From positions 1 through 64,000 of the forward strand of contig CAVKOU010000009.1 of the NCBI GenBank assembly GCA_963658085.1: 64,000 nt of DNA, written 5' to 3'. Below, piece after piece: positions 31,800 to 41,115 of this stretch (its first letter is position 1; the number at the start of each line of letters is the position of its first letter). The notes beneath the pieces are model-generated. The model had not been told where the DNA came from, ran no database searches, and saw nothing but the letters and a program-made list of their open reading frames with translations. The position numbers were made by a program, and so were the translations under genes. Source of the DNA: CAKRJP01 sp963658085 (GTDB lineage: Bacteria; Bacillota; Clostridia; Lachnospirales; Lachnospiraceae).

Positions 31800-32927
31800 T
31801 TGGATTCGAAGAAATTAAGAAGCGGATATACCACAGGCACTTGCGCCCAGGGAGCCACGAAAGCCGCGATTTTGATGTTACTTACAGGAGAAAAAGTACA
31901 TAAGGTGAAAATATGTCTTCCCAAGGGTGTGGAAAAGACTTTAAAGATCCAGGAGATTTCCTTTGAATATTCTTCAGAAGAACCCGGGGAGAAGGCATTG
32001 GAAAGTGTATGCTGTGGGGTGAAAAAAGACAGCGGCGATGACCCGGATATTACCAATGGCGTGTTGGTCTATAGTAGAGTGAGTAAGAGTGCTGCTCCGG
32101 GAATTCTCATTGACGGGGGACTAGGCATTGGTAGAGTCACTAAAGCTGGATTGGATCAACCGGTGGGAGCGGCGGCGATCAACCGGGTTCCCAGGATGAT
32201 GATAAAAAAAGAGGTGGAGGAGGCCTGTGAGGAGTTTGGCTATGAGGCTGGAATCCAGGTGGAGATTTCCATTCCCGAAGGAGAAAAATTGGCGGCTAAG
32301 ACTTTTAATCCACGCCTTGGGATTCAGGGAGGACTTTCTATTTTAGGAACCAGCGGTATCGTGGAACCTATGAGTGAGCAGGCAATTAAAGATACCATAA
32401 GAGTAGAGATGCGGGTGAAGCTATCGGAAAGCCAAAATGGATATCTGATCGCAGCTCCCGGAAATTATGGCCTTCATTTTTTGGAAGAGACTTATGGTAT
32501 AAAAGAAAATCAGGTGGTGACTTGCAGTAACTATATTGGAGAAACTTTGGATATGGCTGTGGAACTTGGCTGTAAAGGCTTTGTCTATGTAGGTCATATA
32601 GGAAAGCTTGTGAAGGTTGCCGGTGGAATCATGAATACCCATTCCAAGTGGGCGGATTGCAGGATGGAACTATTAGCGGCAGCAGCCGTAAAGGCGAATC
32701 TTCCAATTGACCGGATTCAGGAGATATTGAATGCAGTTACAACTGATGATGCCCTGGCGAAATGTACGAAAGAACAGAGGGTAGCTATGATGAATTACAT
32801 AATGGAGAGTGTCAAGAGTCATTTGGAATATCGAGTGGCAGGGGCTTTTCCAGTTGCGGCTCTGACATTTTCAAATGTATATGGAATCTTGGGAATGACA
32901 AAAGAAGCGGAAGAATTATTGCTATAG
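31800..32927 (+). CDS. cbiD: Cobalt-precorrin-5B (C1)-methyltransferase
   Basis: The anaerobic-pathway C1 methyltransferase, about 375 aa. It has the CbiD opening LRSGYTTGTCAQGATKAA, then VSIPEGEKLAAKTFNPRLGIQGGLSILGTSGIVEPMS and HIGKLVKVAGGIMNTHS. The start is uncertain: an ATG at 31794 lies only one base after AGGAG (31788-31792), whereas the in-frame TTG at 31800 is seven bases away, so TTG is preferred. It is the first gene of the operon. Its presence, with cbiG, marks the oxygen-independent (early cobalt insertion) route. Confidence 0.92.
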   Translation: MDSKKLRSGYTTGTCAQGATKAAILMLLTGEKVHKVKICLPKGVEKTLKIQEISFEYSSEEPGEKALESVCCGVKKDSGDDPDITNGVLVYSRVSKSAAPGILIDGGLGIGRVTKAGLDQPVGAAAINRVPRMMIKKEVEEACEEFGYEAGIQVEISIPEGEKLAAKTFNPRLGIQGGLSILGTSGIVEPMSEQAIKDTIRVEMRVKLSESQNGYLIAAPGNYGLHFLEETYGIKENQVVTCSNYIGETLDMAVELGCKGFVYVGHIGKLVKVAGGIMNTHSKWADCRMELLAAAAVKANLPIDRIQEILNAVTTDDALAKCTKEQRVAMMNYIMESVKSHLEYRVAGAFPVAALTFSNVYGILGMTKEAEELLL

Positions 32928-32943
32928 AAAGAGAGAAGTTTAC

Positions 32944-33645
32944 ATGATTGGAAAATTATACGGAATTGGAATCGGACCGGGCGATCCGGAACTTATGACC
33001 TTAAAAGCAAGTCGGGTTCTTTCGGATTGTGAGTATCTTGCGGTGCCGGGAAAGCATCCGAAGGATACGGTGGCTTATACCATTGTGGAAAAATTAGATC
33101 AAACGGTGGATATTCATCTTTCTGAAAAGACTGTTCTGGGGATACATATGCCTATGACTAAAGATAAAAAGAACCTAGAGGACAGTCATAGACAGGCAAT
33201 GGAAGAAATTGTTACTGTTCTAAAGCAGGGGAAGGATGTAGCTTTCTTAACCTTGGGAGACCCGACCATTTATTCTACTTATATGTATGTTCATGAGAAG
33301 GTTGCCAGAGAAGGTTATGAGGTAGAAATCATCAATGGAATTTCGTCTTTCCTTTCTGCAGCCGGAAAAGTAGGGTTGCATTTGGGAAGCAAGGAGGAAC
33401 AGATTCATATTATTCCGGCTTCCTATGAGATAGAGGAAGCACTTCATTTACCCGGAACGAAGATTTTTATGAAGGCCGGAAGGGAATATGTAAGACTTAG
33501 AAATCTTTTGCAACAAAAAAAAGATGCTACAGTTATTATGGTGGAAAATTGTTGCATGAAGGAAGAAGCTATTTACAGGGGGGCAGAACAGCTCCCGGAG
33601 CAAGCTGGTTATTATACGATCGTTTTTGTAAAGGATGGAAAATAG
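32944..33645 (+). CDS. cbiL: Precorrin-2 / cobalt-factor II C20-methyltransferase
   Basis: A 233-aa SAM-dependent tetrapyrrole methylase. The start LYGIGIGPGDPELMTLKA is the family's GxGxGD loop, FLTLGDPTIYSTYMYV is the second conserved segment, and INGISSFLSAAGKVG the third. It makes the first ring methylation of the dedicated corrin path at C20. Neighbours cbiD and cbiF are 16 and 1 bases away. Confidence 0.92.
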   Translation: MIGKLYGIGIGPGDPELMTLKASRVLSDCEYLAVPGKHPKDTVAYTIVEKLDQTVDIHLSEKTVLGIHMPMTKDKKNLEDSHRQAMEEIVTVLKQGKDVAFLTLGDPTIYSTYMYVHEKVAREGYEVEIINGISSFLSAAGKVGLHLGSKEEQIHIIPASYEIEEALHLPGTKIFMKAGREYVRLRNLLQQKKDATVIMVENCCMKEEAIYRGAEQLPEQAGYYTIVFVKDGK

Positions 33646-33646
33646 A

Positions 33647-34438
33647 ATGGTTTATTTTGTTGGGGCAGGTCCCGGAGCTACAGATCTTATTACCGTGAGA
33701 GGACAAAAACTTCTTAGTGAAGCGGACGTGATCATCTATGCAGGATCTTTAGTAAATCCTGAACTTTTGAATGAGGCGAAACAGGAGTGTCAAATTTATA
33801 ATAGTGCTCATATGACATTGGAAGAAGTGGTGGAGGTAATCGTTAAGGCAGAAGCCTCTGAGTTGATGACGGTAAGACTTCATACGGGGGATCCCAGCAT
33901 CTATGGAGCGATTCGGGAACAGATGGATCTGTTGGATGAGAAGGGGATTTCCTATGAGGTATGTCCGGGAGTTAGTGCATTCTGTGGTGCGGCGGCAGCC
34001 CTTAAGATGGAATATACTCTTCCGGATATTTCCCAGAGTGTGGTGATCACCAGAATGGCGGGACGGACACCGGTACCGGAGAGGGAGAAGATCTCTTCCT
34101 TTGCAAAGCATAAAACTACCATGGTGCTTTTTTTGAGTACAGGTCTTTTAAAAGAATTATCTCAGGAGCTTGTGGCAGGAGGGTATGGGAAGGATACACC
34201 GGCAGCTATCGTATACAAGGCAACTTGGCCGGAGGAGGAATCCTATAGATGTACAGTGGAGACTTTGGAGGAGACGGCAAGGATCCATGGCATTACTAAA
34301 ACTGCCCTCGTTATTGTGGGAGAGGTGGTAGGTCAGAAGGGATATGATCGCTCAAAACTTTATGATCCTGGATTTTCTACGGAATTTCGACAGGCAAAGG
34401 AAGATGCAGTAAGTGAGAACGAATCCAAGAATTCGTAG
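33647..34438 (+). CDS. cbiF: Cobalt-precorrin-4 C11-methyltransferase
   Basis: A 263-aa SAM-dependent methylase adding the C11 methyl group. It shows MVYFVGAGPGATDLITVRG at the start, LHTGDPSIYGAIREQ, and CPGVSAFCGAAAALKMEYTLPDISQSVVITR, which is distinctive for CbiF/CobM. An ATG four codons earlier overlaps cbiL, but AAGGA at 33631-33635 is better placed for the ATG at 33647. The C-terminal ~20 residues are a polar tail (EDAVSENESKNS). Confidence 0.92.
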   Translation: MVYFVGAGPGATDLITVRGQKLLSEADVIIYAGSLVNPELLNEAKQECQIYNSAHMTLEEVVEVIVKAEASELMTVRLHTGDPSIYGAIREQMDLLDEKGISYEVCPGVSAFCGAAAALKMEYTLPDISQSVVITRMAGRTPVPEREKISSFAKHKTTMVLFLSTGLLKELSQELVAGGYGKDTPAAIVYKATWPEEESYRCTVETLEETARIHGITKTALVIVGEVVGQKGYDRSKLYDPGFSTEFRQAKEDAVSENESKNS

Positions 34439-34444
34439 TGAAAA

Positions 34445-35569
34445 ATGAAAATCGCAATTATTTACTTTACAAAGAATGGAAAAAATACCGCAAATAGAAT
34501 AAAAGGCTTGTTGTTGGGGAAAGAAAACAGACAGGAATATAGGGAAGATTCCGGAAATGAATCTGGGAACGGATCCGGTAATGGATCCAGTAATGAATCC
34601 GAAAAAGAGCCTTGGAAAATTCGTGATTTTAGCAAATGGAGAGGAGATTTTTCCTACAGAGAGAAACCATTATCTGCGATTGTGAAAGAACAATTTCACA
34701 CCTGTGATAGTCTTATATTTGTGGGAGCTGTTGGGATTGCTGTTCGAAGCATCGCACCTTTCCTGGAGCATAAATACACGGATCCGGCAGTGCTTGTGAT
34801 AGATGAACTAGGGAAGTATTGTATCCCTATTTTGTCAGGGCATATAGGAGGAGCCAATGAACTGGCAGAGAAGATTGCAAGCCTCTTTGCAGGAGACATG
34901 TTGCCTGTCATTACGACAGCCACGGATCTGTCCGGAAAGTGGGCGGTGGATGTATTTGCAAAGAAAAATCATCTTGTGATTACAGATTCTGGGCGGGCCA
35001 GGGATATTTCCGGAAAGGTTCTTGCGGGAGAAAGGATTTATCTGTATATGGAGGATGAAATCGCATTAGATTATCAAGATGATTTTAGGGAGATGCAAGA
35101 GATTTGCGTGACTACTCAGAGTTCGAAAGCCGATGTTTATGTTGGAGTAAAAAAATTTAAAGAAAATGAAAATGCTTTACGACTGGTGCCAAAGCGTTTG
35201 ATTCTTGGAATTGGTTGTAAAAAAAATACAGATAGTGTTAAGATAGAACAAGCGATCAGGAAAACTTTCTTGGAGGCGGAACTTTCTGTGGAAAGTATCG
35301 GTTTGTTATGCAGCATTGACTTGAAAGCCGAGGAACCTGGGATTTTAAATTTTTGCAAAAATTATAATCTTCCCAGAAAGTTTTATAGTGCAGAAGAACT
35401 AAACCAGGTGCCGGGTATTTTTACAGAATCAGCTTTTGTAAAAAGTATTACCGGAGTAGATAATGTTTGCGAGCGAGCAGCTCTTCTTGGAGCAGGAAAG
35501 AAAAGCAGACTTTTGGTAAAGAAGCAGGCTTTGGACGGCGTGACAGTGGCAGTAGCAGCAAAAATGTAA
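34445..35569 (+). CDS. cbiG: Cobalt-precorrin 5A hydrolase with Ser-Gly-Asn repeat insert
   Basis: A 374-aa CbiG that opens the delta-lactone ring of cobalt-precorrin-5A and releases acetaldehyde. The N-terminal part has AIIYFTKNGKNTANRIK, the central region the conserved VGAVGIAVRSIAPFLEHKYTDPAVLVIDE and LSGHIGGANELA, and the C-terminal domain GIGCKKNTD...GLLCSIDLKAEEPGI. Between residues 36 and 55 a low-complexity insert of four-residue Ser-Gly/Ser-Asn-Glu/Gly units interrupts the first domain, encoded by 12-bp tandem repeats. The core motifs are intact, so it is probably active. Confidence 0.9.
   Translation: MKIAIIYFTKNGKNTANRIKGLLLGKENRQEYREDSGNESGNGSGNGSSNESEKEPWKIRDFSKWRGDFSYREKPLSAIVKEQFHTCDSLIFVGAVGIAVRSIAPFLEHKYTDPAVLVIDELGKYCIPILSGHIGGANELAEKIASLFAGDMLPVITTATDLSGKWAVDVFAKKNHLVITDSGRARDISGKVLAGERIYLYMEDEIALDYQDDFREMQEICVTTQSSKADVYVGVKKFKENENALRLVPKRLILGIGCKKNTDSVKIEQAIRKTFLEAELSVESIGLLCSIDLKAEEPGILNFCKNYNLPRKFYSAEELNQVPGIFTESAFVKSITGVDNVCERAALLGAGKKSRLLVKKQALDGVTVAVAAKM
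34550..34609 (+). repeat. 12-bp in-frame tandem repeat inside cbiG
   Basis: Five 12-bp units (starts 34550, 34562, 34574, 34586, 34598), each starting TCC or TCT, encode SGNE, SGNG, SGNG, SSNE and SEKE. Slippage here would add or remove four residues without shifting the frame. Confidence 0.85.
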
Positions 35570-35625
35570 AGTCATAGAACGAAAAAAATAAAAAAGAAAT
35601 AGTGTAACAAGACAGGAGAAATGAT

Positions 35626-36363
35626 TTGAATAAGATATATGTAGTTGGCATGGGTCCCGGAGCCTATGAAGACATGACCATAAGGGCTATGAAGGCTTTG
35701 GAAAGTTGTCAGGTAATTGTAGGCTATACGGTCTATATCGATCTTTTGCGGGGACATTTTCCGGAGAAGGAATTTCTTACCACTCCCATGCGAAAGGAAG
35801 TGGACCGTTGCAAAATGGCTTTCGAGGAAGCTATAAATGGCAGATCGGTGGCTATGGTATGCAGCGGAGATTCCGGGATTTATGGTATGGCCAGTTTAAT
35901 GTATGAAGTAGGAGAAAGCTATCCCGAGGTAGAACTTGAGATTATACCGGGGGTGACGGCAGCTCTTGGAGGCAGCAGTCTTCTTGGAGCACCATTAAGT
36001 CATGACTGTTGTATCTTAAGTCTCAGTGATCTTTTGACACCCTGGGAGGTAATCGAAAAGAGGCTTGTAGCGGCCGGTAGTGGAGATTTGGCCATTGCAA
36101 TTTATAATCCTTCCAGTAAGAAACGTTTTGATTATCTTGAGAAAGCTTGTGATATCTTATTGCAGTATAAAAATCCGGAGACCATCTGTGGAATCGTGCG
36201 AAATATCGCCAGAGAAGGGCAGGAGTCAAGGATTTTAACCTTAAAGGAACTTAAGATCACAAAGGTAGATATGTTCACAACTGTCTTTGTAGGAAATAAG
36301 GATACAAAGGTAATCCATGGACATATGGTGACGCCAAGGGGATACAAAGGAATTGAAAAATAG
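35626..36363 (+). CDS. cbiH: Precorrin-3B / cobalt-factor III C17-methyltransferase
   Basis: A 245-aa methylase that adds the C17 methyl and contracts the ring. It has IYVVGMGPGAYEDMTIRA, VCSGDSGIYGMASL and PGVTAALGGSSLLGAPLSHDCCILSLSDLLTPW, the last being typical of CbiH/CobJ, and ends with NKDTKVIHGHMVTPRGY. The start is a TTG: AGGAG (35614-35618) is seven bases upstream, and the nearby ATG (35621) meets a stop after two codons. The 56-base gap before it holds no other signal. Confidence 0.92.
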   Translation: MNKIYVVGMGPGAYEDMTIRAMKALESCQVIVGYTVYIDLLRGHFPEKEFLTTPMRKEVDRCKMAFEEAINGRSVAMVCSGDSGIYGMASLMYEVGESYPEVELEIIPGVTAALGGSSLLGAPLSHDCCILSLSDLLTPWEVIEKRLVAAGSGDLAIAIYNPSSKKRFDYLEKACDILLQYKNPETICGIVRNIAREGQESRILTLKELKITKVDMFTTVFVGNKDTKVIHGHMVTPRGYKGIEK

Positions 36364-36400
36364 ATATTTCCTTAAAGATTCAGATCGCGAGGGTGATGTT

Positions 36401-37186
36401 ATGGGACTTCAGGATAAAGGATTCGTTGTATATGCAGGAACCACAGAAGGAAGAAGGATTATAGATTTTCTTTTATCTGAGGGAGCCAGGGTTCATGCCT
36501 GTGTGGCGACGGAATACGGGGAGAGTCTTCTTCCGGATCATAAGAATTTGATCATTTCCCATGAACGACAGGATGTGGAGGAGATGAAGAGATTATTCCG
36601 GAAATTTTGTCCCAATCATGTCATCGATGCTACCCATCCGTATGCCCAAGTGGTAACTGAAAATATAAAAAAAGCTTGCCGGGATCTTGGCAAGGAGAAA
36701 ATTTATCTTCGGCTGCTTCGGGAGGAAAGCGAAGATTTAGAAGCTATGAAATCAGAAGTTATATGGATGGATAGTGTTCCACAGGCGGTGGAATATTTGC
36801 AGCATACAAAAGGAAATATTTTGGCTACTACAGGAAGTAAAGAGTTGGAGTTTTATACGAAGCTTCCGGATTATAAGGATCGGCTGTATGCCAGGGTTTT
36901 GTCTCTTAAAACTGTGGTAGATAAATGTGATGATCTGGGAATCGTGGGACGGCATCTGATCTGCATGCAAGGCCCATTTTCTTTAGAAATGAACAAGGCC
37001 ATGCTTAGAGATTTTCAAATTTCTTATATGGTGACCAAAGAATCCGGAAGCATTGGGGGATTCGAAGAGAAAAGACGGGCGGCACTTGAAACGGATACGA
37101 TCTTAATTGTAGTAGGAAGACCTCACCAGGAGGAAGGTTACAGCTATGAAAAACTTACAGAATACTTACGACAGCGAAATGAATAA
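36401..37186 (+). CDS. cbiJ: Cobalt-precorrin-6A reductase
   Basis: A 261-aa reductase of the CbiJ/CobK family, reducing the macrocycle with a pyridine nucleotide. It shows VVYAGTTEGRRIIDFLLSEGARVHA at the start, HVIDATHPYAQVVTENIKKAC, ILATTGSKEL and MVTKESGSIGGFEEKRRAALETDTILIVVGRP. An upstream in-frame TTG at 36353 overlaps cbiH, but GAGGGTG before the ATG at 36401 is a better ribosome site and gives the usual length. Its last 41 bases overlap cbiE/T. Confidence 0.9.
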   Translation: MGLQDKGFVVYAGTTEGRRIIDFLLSEGARVHACVATEYGESLLPDHKNLIISHERQDVEEMKRLFRKFCPNHVIDATHPYAQVVTENIKKACRDLGKEKIYLRLLREESEDLEAMKSEVIWMDSVPQAVEYLQHTKGNILATTGSKELEFYTKLPDYKDRLYARVLSLKTVVDKCDDLGIVGRHLICMQGPFSLEMNKAMLRDFQISYMVTKESGSIGGFEEKRRAALETDTILIVVGRPHQEEGYSYEKLTEYLRQRNE

Positions 37187-38522
37187 GACAAAAATTTCTC
37201 TTGTAGGGATTGGCGCGGGAACTTCTGATACCTTTACCCTGGAGGCTATAAATACCTGTCTGGAAGCAGATCTTCTTATTGGAGCAAAACGAATGCTTCA
37301 AGCAGTAGAAAATCTAAGAAAGGAAACTTTTGGGGATGAGGAGGATTTAGAAGAAATTTTCCTTACTGATCCGCAGTGGGACTTTCTGGAGGAGTATCGT
37401 CCAAAGGAGATTGCCGCCTATATAGGAAGTCATCCGGAGTATGCAAATGTGGTGGTGGTGCTTTCCGGGGATGTGGGATTTTACAGCGGTGCCAAAAAGT
37501 TGAAAGCAAAATTAGAAGAACATGAGATTTTAGGGGAGCGACAGGTAGAAATATCCATGTTGCCCGGGATTTCTTCTGTGGTATATTTTGCGGCAAAGCT
37601 TGGTATTTCCTGGGAGGATGCAGCCTTTGCCAGTATCCATGGAAGACAGGAGGATATTTTAGGCATCGTAAAAGAGAATGAGAAAACCTTTGTGCTGGCA
37701 GGAGGAAGTGACAGTGTGGAGGAACTTATAGAAAAGTTCGCCTATTATGGATTAGAGGATCTGAAAATTTATGTTGGAAAAAATCTATCCTATGAAACGG
37801 AAGAAATTATAGAGTTGACAATGAAAGGATTGGAAACGTCTGCTTGGAAAAAACAAAGGAAAGATGAGAAAAAAAATCTGTTCCTTCTATATATTTATAA
37901 CCCTCAAGCAGGAAAGATGACTTTGACACCCGGTATTCCTGATGAGGAATTTCTTCGAGGTTCTGTGCCTATGACCAAGGAGGAAGTGCGAAGTGTCAGC
38001 CTCTCCAAGATGCATCTGAAAAAAGAGTCCATTGTATATGATATAGGTGCCGGTACCGGTTCTGTATCCGTGGAGGCTGCCATCCTTGCCACAAGGGGAA
38101 GGGTTTATGCTGTGGAGTGCAATCCGGAGGCTGTGGATCTTATAAAGCAAAATGCCAGAAAATTTCAACTGGACAATATTTCAGTGGTAGAAGGCATGGC
38201 TCCGGAAGTGATGGAAGATCTGCCGGCTCCCGATGTGGTTTTTGTCGGAGGAAGCAAAGGTCATCTAAGAAAAATTCTTAAGGTGGTTATGAGTAAGAAA
38301 AAAATCCAGAAGGAAATCCGAGTGGTAATCAATGCAATTACTCTGGAAACTCTTTCGGAAGCATTAGCATGTTGCAAGGAATTAGACGTGGCAGAGGATG
38401 AAATTTTGGAACTTCAGGTTTCAAAGGCAAGCTCGATTGGAAACTATCATCTTATGAGGGCGCACAATCCTATTTACGTGATATCCTTTACTTTAAAAGG
38501 TTCGAACGAAAGGGAGATATAA
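37146..38522 (+). CDS. cbiET: Fused precorrin-6Y C5,15-methyltransferase (CbiE-CbiT)
   Basis: A 458-aa fusion corresponding to CobL. The CbiE half (about 13-225) is a tetrapyrrole methylase with ISLVGIGAGTSDTFTLEA, VVLSGDVGFYSGAKKL and LPGISSVVYFAAKLG. The CbiT half (about 260-450) is a Rossmann methyltransferase with SIVYDIGAGTGSVSVEAA and VYAVECNPEAVDLIKQNA. Together they methylate C5 and C15 and decarboxylate the ring-C acetate. AGGAAGGT lies at the right distance from the ATG at 37146, although MNKTKISL at 37182 would also be a possible start. Confidence 0.92.
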   Translation: MKNLQNTYDSEMNKTKISLVGIGAGTSDTFTLEAINTCLEADLLIGAKRMLQAVENLRKETFGDEEDLEEIFLTDPQWDFLEEYRPKEIAAYIGSHPEYANVVVVLSGDVGFYSGAKKLKAKLEEHEILGERQVEISMLPGISSVVYFAAKLGISWEDAAFASIHGRQEDILGIVKENEKTFVLAGGSDSVEELIEKFAYYGLEDLKIYVGKNLSYETEEIIELTMKGLETSAWKKQRKDEKKNLFLLYIYNPQAGKMTLTPGIPDEEFLRGSVPMTKEEVRSVSLSKMHLKKESIVYDIGAGTGSVSVEAAILATRGRVYAVECNPEAVDLIKQNARKFQLDNISVVEGMAPEVMEDLPAPDVVFVGGSKGHLRKILKVVMSKKKIQKEIRVVINAITLETLSEALACCKELDVAEDEILELQVSKASSIGNYHLMRAHNPIYVISFTLKGSNEREI

Positions 38523-38523
38523 A

Positions 38524-39939
38524 GTGAAGAAACTTATGATTGCAGCCCCGGCCAGTGGCAGTGGAAAAACTTTATTTACTTGCGGTTTGCTTCAGGCACT
38601 TTTAAATAGAGGTCTTCGTCCAACTGCCTTTAAGTGTGGTCCGGATTATATTGATCCTATGTTCCACCAGGAGGTGCTGGGTGTAAAAAGCTATAATTTA
38701 GATTCCTTTTTATGGGGGAGAGAAGGAGTGAAAACTCTCTTTGAGACTCACGAAAGCTTTGGTGATATTGCAATCCTTGAGGGGGTTATGGGATATTATG
38801 ACGGCCTTGGTGGAATTTCTACAGAGGCCAGTGCTTTTGATGTGGCCACCATCACTAAGACACCGGTGGTGCTTCTTATTAATGGAAAGGGAGCCAGTCT
38901 TTCTTTGCTTCCGTTAATCAAGGGATTTATGGAATATGAGAAGGAAAGTATGATTTTTGGAGTGATATTTAATCGAATTTCCTCTATGATGTATCCGAGG
39001 CTTAAGGAGATGGTGGAGACAGAGCTTAAGATTCCGGTATATGGTTACCTTCCTGTTATGGAAAATGTGGACTTTGAAAGTAGATACTTAGGCCTGAAAC
39101 TTCCGTCAGAGGTGGATAAGATTCGTGAGAAGATCAAACTTTTGGGAAAACAGGTGGAAAAAAGCATAGATGTAGATGGGTTACTCCAAATGGGAGAAGA
39201 AGATTTCTTCAGTACTATAACGGATGAAAGAAAGGATATTCGTGACTATGTAAATAAAAGCGAATCTTGCCAGGGGGTGGCAAAGGAAAGGACTTCCGAA
39301 GAATTGCGCATAGGTATTTCAAAGGATGAAGCGTTTTGCTTTATTTACGAGGATAATTTGGAAGTCCTTAAGGAGTTGGGAGCAGAGCTTGTACCTGTTT
39401 CCCCACTTCATAACAAACACTTGCCAAAAGATCTGGATGGAATTATTTTATATGGTGGCTATCCGGAACTCTATGGAAGAAAATTGGCAGAAAATGAATC
39501 CTTTCGCAACGAACTCTATGAAGCCTTAAGAGGGGGCCTTCCTTGTATGGCGGAATGCGGGGGCTTCATGTATCTTCAGGAAGAAATTCTGGATGGAGCA
39601 GGCAATGCTTTTCCCATGGTAGGTTATTTAAAGGGAAAATCCTATAGGACCGGTTCGCTAAAAAGATTCGGCTATGCGACTCTGTTTGGCGGTAAGGCCT
39701 TTGGGAAAGAAGTGGGAGAGATACCTGTACATGAATTCCATTACTTTGATTCCGAGGATTGCGGAGATGCCTTTGTGGCGAAGAAACCTCTTTCTGAGAG
39801 AAGCTGGAAATGTATGATCAGCGAGAAGAATTTGTTGGCTGGATATCCTCATTTGGCCTATAGAGGAAATATAAAAGTTGCGAAAGCATTTATAAAAGCT
39901 TGCGAAGAACATAGAAAAATCAACTTACATATAGAATAG
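38524..39939 (+). CDS. cbiA: Cobyrinate a,c-diamide synthase
   Basis: A 471-aa ATP- and glutamine-dependent amidase acting on the a and c carboxylates. The P-loop is APASGSGKTLFTCGLL; FKCGPDYIDPMFH and ILEGVMGYYDG are CbiA hallmarks. The C-terminal glutaminase domain has the nucleophilic cysteine in MAECGGFMYLQEE and catalytic His in PVHEFHYFDSE. Start is GTG, with GGGAG (38512-38516) seven bases upstream, one base after the cbiET stop. Length is normal. Confidence 0.93.
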   Translation: MKKLMIAAPASGSGKTLFTCGLLQALLNRGLRPTAFKCGPDYIDPMFHQEVLGVKSYNLDSFLWGREGVKTLFETHESFGDIAILEGVMGYYDGLGGISTEASAFDVATITKTPVVLLINGKGASLSLLPLIKGFMEYEKESMIFGVIFNRISSMMYPRLKEMVETELKIPVYGYLPVMENVDFESRYLGLKLPSEVDKIREKIKLLGKQVEKSIDVDGLLQMGEEDFFSTITDERKDIRDYVNKSESCQGVAKERTSEELRIGISKDEAFCFIYEDNLEVLKELGAELVPVSPLHNKHLPKDLDGIILYGGYPELYGRKLAENESFRNELYEALRGGLPCMAECGGFMYLQEEILDGAGNAFPMVGYLKGKSYRTGSLKRFGYATLFGGKAFGKEVGEIPVHEFHYFDSEDCGDAFVAKKPLSERSWKCMISEKNLLAGYPHLAYRGNIKVAKAFIKACEEHRKINLHIE

Positions 39940-40026
39940 ATGGAGAATTTGTTGATAACTGAGAGGTAATCGGTAGATAAGAGTTAATAGATATTAGGCA
40001 ATAAATAACAAATAATAGAAGAAATC

Positions 40027-41115
40027 ATGAGTGAGAAAGAACAGAAATTAATAAAAATTATAAAGCAGATAAAACCTTTGGATAATCGTTACGTGGACGC
40101 CTCAAAAAAACGTTGGAATTCCATCGCAAAGCCTCTTCACAGTTTGGGAAAACTGGAGGAGGCAGTTATGAAAATTGCAGGAATGACCCGGTCGACTTCT
40201 GTCCATGTTGATAAGCGCGCCCTTTTGGTAATGTGTGCAGACAACGGTGTAGTGGAGGAAAAAGTTACCCAGACCGGTCAGGAAGTTACAGCCATTGTGG
40301 CGGAGAATTTCCTTCAGGGAAATACCAGCGCAGCAATTATGTGTACCAGCGCTGGGGTAGATCTTTGTCCGGTGGATGTGGGAATGGTGGTAGATACAAA
40401 GGTGCCTAAAAGGAAGACTGCCAAAGGAACAGCCAATTTTTTAAAGCAACCGGCCATGACAAGAGAGGAGACTGTGGAGACGATTCTTACAGGCATCCAT
40501 CTTGTGAAGGAAAAGGTGGAAGAAGGTTATAATATTTTGGCAACCGGGGAAATGGGCATCGGAAATACTACCACTAGCAGTGGGGTGGCTTCCGTTCTTC
40601 TTGATCTTCCTGTGGAGGAAGTTACAGGAAGAGGGGCAGGCCTTGATGATGCAGGTCTTCGAAGAAAAAGAGAAGTAATTCGGCAGGGAATTTCTTTGCA
40701 TCAGCCGGATAAAAAAGATCCGGTAGATGTACTGTCTAAGATCGGCGGACTTGATCTGGCCGCTCTTACAGGGATCTTCCTGGGAGGAGCTATTTACAGA
40801 GTGCCGGTAGTTCTGGACGGATTTATCTCAGGGGTGGCTGCCCTTGTAGCATATAATCTCTGCGAAGATACCAAGGATTATATGTTAGCTTCTCATGTTT
40901 CTAAAGAGCCGGCTACTCACTATGTTTTGGATGCTCTAAAGCTTTCCCCGGTGATTCATGGAGATCTGTGCCTGGGAGAGGGCACAGGAGCTGTGGCATT
41001 CCTTCCTCTCCTTGATATGGCAGTGCAGGTTTATGAAAAAATGAGCACTTTCTCTGATATTGAAGTGAAAGACTATGAGGATTATACAAATGTTACACTT
41101 AGTGACCGGGGGTAG
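40027..41115 (+). CDS. cobT: Nicotinate-nucleotide-dimethylbenzimidazole phosphoribosyltransferase
   Basis: A 362-aa enzyme activating the lower-ligand base to its alpha-ribotide. It contains KPLHSLGKLEEAVMKIAGM, LLVMCADNGVVEEKVTQTGQEVT, GEMGIGNTTTSSGVASVL, PVVLDGFISGVAALVAYNL, SHVSKEPATHYVLDAL and the catalytic glutamate region LCLGEGTGAVAFLPLLDMA. An 87-base AT-rich gap separates it from cbiA. No bza-type base synthesis genes are in the window, so the base attached is unknown. Confidence 0.94.
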   Translation: MSEKEQKLIKIIKQIKPLDNRYVDASKKRWNSIAKPLHSLGKLEEAVMKIAGMTRSTSVHVDKRALLVMCADNGVVEEKVTQTGQEVTAIVAENFLQGNTSAAIMCTSAGVDLCPVDVGMVVDTKVPKRKTAKGTANFLKQPAMTREETVETILTGIHLVKEKVEEGYNILATGEMGIGNTTTSSGVASVLLDLPVEEVTGRGAGLDDAGLRRKREVIRQGISLHQPDKKDPVDVLSKIGGLDLAALTGIFLGGAIYRVPVVLDGFISGVAALVAYNLCEDTKDYMLASHVSKEPATHYVLDALKLSPVIHGDLCLGEGTGAVAFLPLLDMAVQVYEKMSTFSDIEVKDYEDYTNVTLSDRG

